A stretch of DNA of 64,000 nt from Siphonodentalium dalli (taxonomy: Eukaryota; Mollusca; Scaphopoda; Gadilida; Siphonodentaliidae), in the NCBI GenBank assembly GCA_032622095.1, contig CP136064.1, positions 170,632,310 through 170,696,309 of the forward strand, read 5' to 3'. Each line of letters starts with the position of its first letter. The first letter of the stretch is position 1. Positions 56,001 to 64,000 of the stretch are shown here, piece after piece. The position numbers were made by a program, and so were the translations under genes. The notes below the pieces were generated by a model. The model saw only the letters and a program-made list of their open reading frames with translations. It had not been told where the DNA came from and did no database searches.

Positions 56001-56219
56001 ATGATCATTTGTATGGTCTGTAGTAAAGTCTACAGAAATAAAGATAGCTACAACAGACATAAACGCCAACACCAGCAGTGGGACTTCAAGTGCGCAATTT
56101 GTGACAAACTGTTTTATAGGCGAGACCACTGGAACCTTCACATGAAGGGGAAACACGGCGTAGTAGATCCCCACATGCATATGTCCAGAGGAGGTGATAG
56201 AGGACAAGAATTTCCATAG
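56001..56219 (+). CDS. Alternative terminal exon, two C2H2 fingers (group 7d)
   Basis: Phase-0 exon after CTGTCTTATTTCAG, starting ATG ATC ATT, 72 residues, stop TAG 56217-56219. Finger 1 C-M-V-C-S-K-V-Y-R-N-K-D-S-Y, R-H-x3-H; finger 2 C-A-I-C-D-K-L-F-Y-R-R-D, H-x4-H. Linker Q-Q-W-D-F-K. Its acceptor region and fingers are very like those of 58755, its sister copy. The tail is His/Gly-rich and longer than in the sister. Confidence 0.84.
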   Translation: MIICMVCSKVYRNKDSYNRHKRQHQQWDFKCAICDKLFYRRDHWNLHMKGKHGVVDPHMHMSRGGDRGQEFP

Positions 56220-56796
56220 GCAGACTCGATCAATCATCAACATAATCATATTGGTCAATTATCTACCTTGTTCCAAGCACTTTTTGTACCCAATATAAAA
56301 TAACTCTGTTTAACAGAACATGTTTGCCTGAAGGTGTCATCCCCAACTGTCTTATATATCGTTATTTGGTGGAGTTACCAGTTACTTGCCAATGGCACAT
56401 GGTCGATTATTCTATCATCCATTGAAATCGCTATTAGATTAGCTGTAAGTGCATGGATTTCCTCCACCACTAAATCTGGCTATGTCTGATATGGCCTTAG
56501 TTAAATGTAAATGACATTAAAACCCAATCAATCAATCAACCCACCATCTTATATGCTATAATTGGGTAATTTTTAAGAGAGAAACACAATTGGCATAACC
56601 CTGATTAACTGGTTCACAGGATACATACACCCTTAAACCTGGACATTCCAATCAGAAGCTATGAACTTAAAAATATTTCAGCAGACATTTGATGCCAAAA
56701 TTAAAATAATGTAAATGATGGCAACTTCCGAATGGCAAAAGGATGCAACACTGGGCAAGAATTTCCATCATTATGAGTCTATCATGTTCCTTTATA

Positions 56797-57056
56797 CCCT
56801 TTCTTTACTGAATGGATTCTCCCATTCAGTTATAAAAGTATACATCAGAATAGTCGACTATTCATCTCCAGGAATGTTCAGGAAATATAAGCAGACAACA
56901 GACAGCAAACAAGTAATCCTATGCAGAAGGATTCATATATATTGGTGGGAAATGTTCAGATGATATGACCTATGGCAGTTCGTTGACATTACAATCTGAA
57001 CATTTTCTAAGGGAACTACTCGTCAATGTTTGAGTAAATATTAAAGAAAGGGTTTA
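56797..57056 (-). mobile_element. PB-B element, copy 8
   Basis: Inverted: CTTTACTGAATGGATTCTCC, ATCTCCAGGAATGTTCAGG, GGGAACTACTCGTCAATG, ending AGAAAGGGTTTAG. Confidence 0.65.
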
Positions 57057-57109
57057 GCTTCTTTTTATTATTAGAATATTTTGCACCCAATTAATATAAA
57101 ATAACCCTG

Positions 57110-57499
57110 TTAACCCTTTACCCAACAGAACGGCCCTGTGCCAATGCATTCTCTTATATATGCGAGTCGACCATAGGTAGCCTCGCATATATAAGAGAAT
57201 GCATTGGCTGAACACATTAAAAATTATAAAATTGTTAAAGAATGTAAGAAAAAATGGTAAAAAAAGTTTTTTTTTAGGCCAATGCATTCTCTTATATATG
57301 CGAGGCGACCTATGGTCGACTCGCATATATAAGAGAATGCATTGGCACAGGGCATAACTGTAACTATCACAATGTGGTCAAGGAGCCGGTTCCAATGATA
57401 TCCATATTTGTATGGTTCTATTGAGACAGACCGAAGATATTTTAGGCTGTTGAAGCTTTATTTGGCCGGTTTTGGCCGGTTTGTTGGGTAAAGGGTTAA
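57110..57499. mobile_element. PB-A variant, recent copy 1 (390 bp)
   Basis: Perfect 18-base inverted ends TTAACCCTTTACCCAACA / TGTTGGGTAAAGGGTTAA with TTAA at each border. Two internal hairpins carry CCAATGCATTCTCTTATATA and inverse arms. The piggyBac-like TTAA target is inferred from the ends. Confidence 0.85.
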
Positions 57500-58200
57500 T
57501 GAAAAACCCTTTACTGGTTTGCGAGTTTTAGGTGATTTTTGGAACTCATGCACTGTTAAATGAACTGAAGTTGTAAACTGTAAAGACATTGCAGGGTTCA
57601 TTCTGGCCCAAAATTTCCTTTTTATTTTATTTTATTTTTCAATAAATAATTTTGATACTTTCATTCGAAAATGAGAACTCACTTAACAAAACTTCTGCCA
57701 AATGAAAGTCATTTTTGCCAAATGTGATTTATTTTTCCTTTTGATAACTTAGACTAGCAGCAGCGCGAACCCTGTGCGTTGAACCTTCCACATGATATAT
57801 ATCGTATGCCTTGTATTTTATTTTGGTGCAGCATGTGGTGTATTAATGTGGACCAGCAAAGTTATTGAGTTGACTGGGATTCAAAATTTGAATATTTGTT
57901 CAATCAAATCAGTAAAATAGTGATGGAAACAGGTGACTAATTAACTCTTTTTCTCTCTTTATCTCTGGAAACGATCCTCAGGTTAACTCTTATAACATCT
58001 GTGAGACCATCAAGATTACGGCTTATATTGTTATGGAGGCTTCCTGGGTGACTTGAGATTCAGATTTAATGAAACCAGATTTATAGACCGGAAAGGGGTG
58101 GAACATCTTTTATGCATCCACCTGGCCCATTAAACTCTAACCAGCATGGGGTGGAGAATCACTGGGTGACTGGGATTCAGACCAGGGTTCAAATGGGGTC

Positions 58201-58601
58201 TTAACCCTTTAACCAACAGAAGGGCCCTGTGCCAATGCATTCTCTTATATATGCGAGTCGACCATAGGTCGCCTCGCATATATAAGAGAATGCATTGGCT
58301 TAACACATTAAAAATTATAAAATTGTTAAAGAATGTAAGAAAAAATGGTAAAAAGTGTTAAAAAAAGATTTTTGTTTAGGCCAATGCATTCTCTTATATA
58401 TGCGAGGCGACCTATGGTCGACTCGCATATATAAGAGAATGCATTGGCACAGGGCATAACTGTAACTATCACAATGTGGTCAAGGAGCCGGTTCCAATGA
58501 TATCCATATTTGTATGGTTCTATTGAGACAGACCGAAGATATTTTAGGCTGTTGAAGCTTTATTTGGCCGGTTTTGGCCGGTTTGTTGGGTAAAGGGTTA
58601 A
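58201..58601. mobile_element. PB-A variant, recent copy 2 (401 bp)
   Basis: Nearly identical to 57110-57499 apart from a few bases and a short extra GTGTTAAAAA-like segment in the spacer. The left end reads TTAACCCTTTAACCAACA. Lies 153 bases before the next exon. Confidence 0.85.
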
Positions 58602-58754
58602 TGTTGGAAGCCCCTATTAGAGCATCTGATCTAAATCTGACTATTACCTTCGTATCTGCTTTCTGTTAGCATGTGCTGTTGTGTCGTACAGTTCTCACAA
58701 TATTAACATGGGTATTGACATGTCGTAAAAGAGTGCTTCACTGTCTTGTTTCAG

Positions 58755-58928
58755 ATGATCATGTGTAGGGTGTGTAGGAAGGTCTACAAAAACAGAGATA
58801 GCTACAACAGGCATAAACGTCAGCACCGACAATGGGACTTTCTTTGCCACATATGCAACAAACCGTTCTACAGGCGAGATGCCTGGAATGTTCACATGAA
58901 GTCGAAACATGGTATTGGACCCGAGTGA
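58755..58928 (+). CDS. Alternative terminal exon, two C2H2 fingers (group 7e)
   Basis: Phase-0 exon after CTGTCTTGTTTCAG, starting ATG ATC ATG, 57 residues, stop TGA 58926-58928. Finger 1 C-R-V-C-R-K-V-Y-K-N-R-D-S-Y-N-R-H, x3-H; finger 2 C-H-I-C-N-K-P-F-Y-R-R-D-A-W-N, H-x4-H. Linker R-Q-W-D-F-L. It is the sister of 56001; finger-2 helix residues differ (H-W-N-L against A-W-N-V), so the two could differ in binding preference. Confidence 0.84.
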   Translation: MIMCRVCRKVYKNRDSYNRHKRQHRQWDFLCHICNKPFYRRDAWNVHMKSKHGIGPE

Positions 58929-59500
58929 TACTTAGCCAAACAATTTTGGTTGAGTCACCGACGAGGAAATTACCTCTATTAAACATGTGCTCACATTTAT
59001 CCAATTTAGCCCGATTAAACTAAATTTATAACTCGTTTAACTAAATATATTCTCCCGCCAGTTATAAAAGTATAATTTTGAATGGTCTAAGTGATGACCA
59101 AGTAATAAAAAATAAATTACCTATTAATGCAGACAAAATATCGTAGTCAAATTCAAATGCATTAGCATGAAAAAAGTGTTCAATGCAAGCGCATAGCCGT
59201 GAAATCACATACCAAATATGACTACGACTACATGTATGAAGCGCGCGGGTGTAGTGTCACCATTTCACAGATGAACTCTTCATGAAATAGGGGTATAGCT
59301 CAATCAGAAGGCGGGAAAGTCATGTGAGATACAAAATAGTTTAATAGTACATGTATTGTACATTATGAATCTCACTTGAAACAGAAATTCTATTGACGAT
59401 AGTTATTTAAAGGAATTCAAAAATATTTGTTTCTTTATATTATTTTCTCCCACTATGAACCTGACCAATATGGGCTACATGTATTTTCGTCTTTTTCTAG
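58929..59500 (+). other. Short intron, unrecognised
   Basis: No repeat family seen. Ends in ATTTTCGTCTTTTTCTAG, a strong pyrimidine tract with a TAG acceptor. Confidence 0.5.
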
Positions 59501-59653
59501 AAGTGTGGAAGGATGTACTCAAATCGGAGAAGCTACAACCGACACATACAGCAGCACAAACAGTGGCAGTACGAGTGCCCAATCTGCTATAGGAAATTCT
59601 ATAGAAGTGATGGCCTCGCCAATCATATGAAGTGTCATGGTGACAAACCTTGA
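59501..59653 (+). CDS. Last terminal exon, finger 1 lacks its first Cys (group 7f)
   Basis: Exon after TTTTTCTAG, starting AAG TGT GGA AGG, 50 residues, stop TGA 59651-59653. The remaining finger-1 part is K-C-G-R-M-Y-S-N-R-R-S-Y-N-R-H-x3-H: the Cys that should stand three residues earlier is cut off by the acceptor, whose TAG is in frame. Finger 2 is complete: C-P-I-C-Y-R-K-F-Y-R-S-D, H-x3-H (N-H-M-K-C-H). Linker K-Q-W-Q-Y-E. Either finger 1 is broken, the exon before supplies a Cys, or another acceptor is used. AATAAA follows the stop. Confidence 0.7.
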   Translation, partial: KCGRMYSNRRSYNRHIQQHKQWQYECPICYRKFYRSDGLANHMKCHGDKP

Positions 59654-59654
59654 A

Positions 59655-59755
59655 TTAAATGGTCCATCATGGTCAATAAATCAAGCCTGGAAATATCTGG
59701 TCCATCATGGTCAATAAATCAAGCCTTGAAATAAATGCTCCATCATGGTCAACAA
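59655..59755 (+). repeat. Tandem repeat in the probable 3' UTR, about 2.4 units
   Basis: Units of about 40 bases share TCCATCATGGTCAATAAATC and AAGCC. Each unit brings its own AATAAA, so the poly(A) signal has been duplicated. Confidence 0.8.
59675..59680 (+). terminator. Candidate poly(A) signal AATAAA
   Basis: 22 bases after the stop of the last exon; a second AATAAA at 59713-59718 lies in the next repeat unit. Confidence 0.55.
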
Positions 59756-60678
59756 AACGACAGACAGTCTAGTTGATTTGTGCTGGTTATAATAATTTTG
59801 TGTCTGTCAAATAAGTTTTCATGAAGTATTTGCTATGTGTTACGGGATGTTCGTAGTCCACCAAATATAAAATAACCTCATTCCCGATAAGTCTGCTTAG
59901 ATGAACTGCGATTGGATAAAAAAGAAATGTGCGATCTTGTTTGTTTTCTTTCTTGGATACACAAGCAACACAGAAGCAAATACAATTTTATATCTTGCAC
60001 AAACGTAATAGGCAAAAAATATCAGCATTTAGTATCTGCATAAGAGATAAATCGAAACCGGTCATAATGACAGGCACAAACAATCATGCATTGTCAATAG
60101 GATATTTTGGCCGGTTATTGACCATGACTGGATGCTTTAATATTTGCCTGACTTGATGGTCATTGGCAGGTTGAATGAAACCTTACAAAAATTGCATCAT
60201 GTCTGGCTCAAATCATTTTCACTTGTCATTGTGACAGAACCTGATTTAAAGTGATGTTTAATATGTACTTTAATATTAACCTTCATAATATGACATATGC
60301 TATTAACAGAGCTTAGAACAGATAAAATGGATATTATATATAAAAAATTAGCCACCAAGATTGCCACAGTTTAGAAAAAAACATACTATCTAAAATTTCA
60401 TCCGTTGGACTTTGTGGTGCACTGGGGTCGCTTCCACGCTTCTGGTTAGTCACTGATCCAGGTGAGTGACATCGGTTCAATTATGTTTTGTCTTCATGCT
60501 CTGGAAAGGAATGATGATGGCTCAAAATTTGGGGTATATACCAGCATATACGTTTACTTAAATCTTGTTATTGAGTTAACATTTTATTCTGAAATAACAG
60601 GTCTTGAGTGTAGATATTTCGCTTGGACTAATAAACAAATTCGATATCGGAACTATTAATATTTGATGAACAGGATTG

Positions 60679-60924
60679 TTAACCCTTTTATGATGTGAGC
60701 TATGCTGTTGTTGCATTAAAGATCCTGTGCCAGTGTATTCTCTTATATATGCGAGGCTCCCTATAAGAGTATGCATTGGATTACAAGGTCAAGGTAAACA
60801 TTGTTTGGCCATTGTATTCTCTTGTATATGTGAGGCTTCCTATGGGAGACTTGCATACATAAGAGAATGCATTGGCACAGGGTTTTTCGTAAATTTCACG
60901 ATGCTCCAGTCATGGTAGGGTTAA
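60679..60924. mobile_element. PB-A element, copy 5
   Basis: Starts TTAACCCTTTTATGATG, ends CCAGTCATGGTAGGGTTAA, with paired TTATATATGCGAGGC stems. Confidence 0.75.
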
Positions 60925-61169
60925 CAATCACTTTAACAGAAGATCAAATGTGATAGATTGGATGCCTGTATGCAGATGAAATAATAACTGGAACACGGAG
61001 CACATAAATTTCACTCAGTCTGAGTACTTTTGAATGTTCCTTAATATGCTTTCATGGAGTTCCTTTCAATGCACATTCAAACATAATGCTTACTCTAACA
61101 GAAAGAAATTGCAATGGAGTTATTCTCAAAGCGTAATTTGCATATACTGTTCTGTTGTCTTTCTAAACC

Positions 61170-61413
61170 TTAACCTTGAATGGAGCTTCTTGCAATTTTG
61201 TGAAAACCCTGTGCCAATGCATTCTCTTATATATGTGAGACTCCCATAGGGAGCCTCGCATATATAAGAGAATTAATTGGCCTAACATTATTTACCTTGA
61301 TCTTGTAAGCCAGTGCATTCTCTTATATATCAAAGGCTGCCTATGGGACACTCGCATATTTAAGAGAATGTACTGGCACAGGACCAGTGCAGCTCCAGTC
61401 ATGAAAGGGTTGA
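61170..61413. mobile_element. PB-A element, copy 6
   Basis: Starts TTAACCTTGAATGGAGC, ends CCAGTCATGAAAGGGTTGA, with two internal stem-loops. Confidence 0.72.
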
Positions 61414-61614
61414 CTAACTCTTTACCAAATACTCATTGACGAGTAGTTTCCTTAGGAAACATTTTCCACCAATGAATAGGAATACTTCTGCACTTGTATT
61501 AACGTCCGCTTATATTTCCTGAACATCCCTCTTGATGCATGCACAAATTATAGACTATTCCAATGTATACTTTTTTAAGTGAATGGGAGAATCCATTATG
61601 TAAAGAAGGGTTTA
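61414..61614 (+). mobile_element. PB-B element, copy 9
   Basis: ATACTCATTGACGAGTAGTT, GAACATCCCTCTTGATG, AATGGGAGAATCCATTATG. It directly abuts the preceding PB-A copy. Confidence 0.68.
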
Positions 61615-62703
61615 TAACAGATCCGTAGATGCTGGTGTTAAATCTCTAAGACATCTCAGTCAATTCCCTTTGTTAATATCCCCATCGGTATGAACATATT
61701 GTTATTATATCTTTCCATTTTTCTTCAGCAAAAAAACTGGAGAAACCATTTATATGCTAAAGAATGTCATAAAGCTGTCCGTATTTTTGTATGAAGTAGA
61801 CCTGTAACCTTTGCAGTAGGGCTTTAATGATTCATTGTGAATTCAAGAATTCAATTTATCATGATACACTTTAAAACAAGAGGTGTGTCATATCGCGTCA
61901 TGTGTATCATGTGTAAAAGTGCAAAGCCTGCAATGTTCTCTCAAGTTCACATGTTGATTATGTAATTGACTCATCTAGCTAACTATTAAATTTTTTTTTT
62001 AAATTAACTTTAAAATCTCCAGTAATAAAGATATTGGTTCTGATAATTCAGGTGGTAAATTATTTAATAAGAACACTAATTTTGCCTATTGTGTTATGTA
62101 TCAAACTGTTGATCATATATCATGATTCGTATTGTGTCATGACCAAGTGTATTGTTACAGCCCTACTTTGTAGAGTTTATAAATATAGCTCATAATATCT
62201 TATCTTATCTGTTTGAATAAATAATTGACCTGCGGACAATGTTTCTTCATCATTCTTGCTAGTAAAGGTGATCGGGGTATTGTCACAAGCACCAATCATA
62301 TTCATTGCCAGCTGTTCAAATCGATAAGAAGTGTAACCAGCTTTTTACAGGTGATCACATTCGTAACTAGATTTTCAAATTCCATTGTTTTATGATGCGA
62401 CATATGACGTCATCACGTTCGCGACTAAATTATTGATGTCATTCTCCAAAAATGTGTTAATTTATTAAGTTATAGGAATGGAACTTGAGCAATTTCCCAA
62501 CATTGATTGAAAATCGTAGGTATATAAAGGATAAACTTAATATTTAATTTATTTTCTTCCCTTATGAAAGTTGTTTTTAGCTCAACTTTACTTTTTTATT
62601 CATCTACTCAAGGATGTGATCAGCCTAACTTGTCTCATTCATTAGGCCTACCACATCAATTTGAAAAGCTGGCTACGAATATAATCGCCCTTGAGTAGCT
62701 AGC

Positions 62704-62920
62704 TACAGTAATGCCCTAAGTAATCGACTCCTTGACCACAGCAGAATTATGGGTAACTTTTCAGGATTTAGTCGGAAATATGGCTTGTTGCCATTCATCG
62801 GAAAGCTCTCGGGGAGAGCTTTCCGATGAATGGCAACAAGCCATATTTCCGACTAAATCCTGAAAAGTTACCCACAATTCAGCTCTGGTTAACGAGTCGA
62901 TTACTTAGGGCATTGATGTA
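62704..62920. mobile_element. PAL1 MITE, copy 18, near-perfect palindrome
   Basis: TACAGTAATGCCCTAAGTAA to TTACTTAGGGCATTGATGTA. Arms pair almost throughout around CTCTCGGGGAGAG, with a few changes in the right outer arm. Confidence 0.87.
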
Positions 62921-63340
62921 GCTACACTTGTGACCAATTTGAAAAGCTGGCTACGAATATGATTGATGCCTTGTGACAGCGTTAGTAAACAGACTGGATG
63001 ACATTAAATGAGATCAGTTTGATGATCAGAATGTGTTTTCACATTCAATATCTAGAAAAATATGAATATTCATGTTTCACTTCAATAATCATCATTTTCA
63101 AACATATATTGAGTTCAAATCAATACTTGATCCAAAAATATTAATGATAAACAATGTAGATGCAATGCATTCAAGCGAATATTGAAAATCAACTATTGAT
63201 TGAAAAATTTACATCAAAAGTTCGGATTGATGACTATTGAAGAGAAACATGACCTCGACTGTTGATATGGCTAATATGGAATTTGAAATAATTCTTATAA
63301 GATAAGTGATGGATTGAAAACCTCAGATACATATACCGAT

Positions 63341-63440
63341 TTAATGCCCCTAAATTACTATTTCTTTAGCTTCGGGGGTAGAAATTATTTTATTTGAGTC
63401 CACGAACTCACCAAAGCTCAGTTATCATATTTTTCACCAC
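63341..63440. mobile_element. PAL3 element, fragment
   Basis: TAATGCCCCTAAATTACTAT, CTTTAGCTTCGGGGGT, TTTGAGTCCACGAACTCACC match one arm of 6171-6565. Confidence 0.6.
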
Positions 63441-64000
63441 ATCGAATATTTGCGGCAAGCAAAAATTCCAGTGATATTTTTCCAGAAATATATGGACATG
63501 TGCAGACGCCGACGCGAGAGTTCGAAAGGTTATGCAATGTCAAGTTCACTGTGACTTTGCATTGTGATCAGTGCTATAGAAAATTAATTTTGGAATAAAG
63601 AAGAAAAGTAACGCCATCAACAACAAATAAGCTAACTTGTGATAGTCAACATGTGGATACATACATATACTTATTTATGAATCGTTAATCATGTATTTGT
63701 CATGCAAATAGACATGTTATATATCAGCATTCCAGTAACACGTGGAAATATGTTTGTTTACAATTGTGATGACACTTGTTGGGGAATTCCACTAAAACTA
63801 TAGGCATCACCATATATGGAAGTTGCAAACCACACTCACTCATCGTACCGGCGGAACTGCCAAGAAAAAATGGTATTGTAGGACATTTTTGGAAAATATG
63901 ATATCCTGCTTGGTATTGTTGTGAGTATTATTACACTGATTTGGATAATTAAATAGGCTTTTGATGAATACCGTTGTTGTTAAACGGGATGAAACGGGGA

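Larger units (their letters stand above)
56220..58754 (+). other. Intron between sister exons, with two near-identical PB-A copies
   Basis: PB-B 56797-57056 and PB-A variants at 57110-57499 and 58201-58601. Ends in CACTGTCTTGTTTCAG. Confidence 0.65.
59654..64000 (+). other. Region after the last exon, no further zinc-finger module
   Basis: Holds poly(A) signals and a tandem repeat just after the stop, PB-A copies at 60679 and 61170, PB-B at 61410, a near-perfect PAL1 at 62704 and a PAL3 fragment at 63341. No exon of either family was found, so the array may end here. Confidence 0.6.

Noticed and set aside
38030..58928. Some exons begin with ATG (38030, 56001, 58755), considered as independent small genes
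   Set aside because: Their closest paralogues lack ATG at the same place and all have the same acceptor and phase, so the ATG is most likely an ordinary internal Met codon.
60408..60475. Possible tRNA-like A/B boxes (TGGTGCACTGG, CGGTTCAATTA)
   Set aside because: The B box matches poorly and no cloverleaf is visible; too weak to call even as a SINE.
7223..62920. Repeated palindromes considered as a CRISPR array
   Set aside because: Spacing is irregular over tens of kilobases in a eukaryotic intron setting with TA borders; they are MITEs.

Overview
This looks like animal (metazoan) nuclear DNA: AT-rich, with long introns, spliceosomal acceptor sites, long poly-C/poly-G runs and very many short foldback transposons. 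The overall texture suggests a marine invertebrate, perhaps a mollusc or another lophotrochozoan, but nothing in the window fixes the species. There is one 100-base assembly gap (45746-45845). No rRNA, CRISPR array or bacterial-type operon is present, and I see no convincing minus-strand gene.

The coding content is an array of 30 small zinc-finger exons, all on the + strand (about 7.3 kb, roughly 11% of the window). Nearly all share one architecture: a pyrimidine-rich tract ending in CAG or TAG, an open frame that starts in phase 0 directly after the AG, one zinc-finger module, and an in-frame stop. Most have no ATG at the exon start, so they are not free-standing genes. They read as mutually alternative 3'-terminal exons of one large gene whose shared 5' exons lie upstream of position 1. 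The closest known architecture is insect lola (and mod(mdg4) in general plan), where a constant N-terminal part is spliced to one of many terminal zinc-finger exons. Whether the constant part here is a BTB domain cannot be seen.

Layout. (1) 217-489: a three-finger C2H2 exon. (2) 1363-11832: six paralogous exons with a BED/ZNF862-like finger (W-P lead, C-x2-C, Y-x2-G[ST] motif, H-x5-H). (3) 13298-15656: three two-finger exons whose second finger has an unusual C-x1-C knuckle. (4) 17412-29176: more diverse two- and three-finger exons. (5) 34030-37462: three related three-finger exons. (6) 38030-43174: five related two-finger exons. (7) 46482-59653: six related two-finger exons joined by a [KREQ]QW linker. 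The last of these lacks the first Cys of finger 1. A dead exon of group 7 lies at about 51345-52080, split by an insertion with long inverted ends.

The introns carry several short repeat families: PAL1 (TA-flanked near-perfect palindromes with CAGTAATGC ends, 18 copies plus one stray arm), PAL2 (about 93 bp palindromes beginning GCAGAATGAGG, 7 copies), PB-A and PB-B (TTAA-ended, piggyBac-like non-autonomous elements), a hAT-like element, a Tc1/mariner-like short element, two larger palindromes and tRNA-derived SINE-like pieces. AATAAA signals lie 19-51 bases after the stop of several exons, which supports their being terminal exons.
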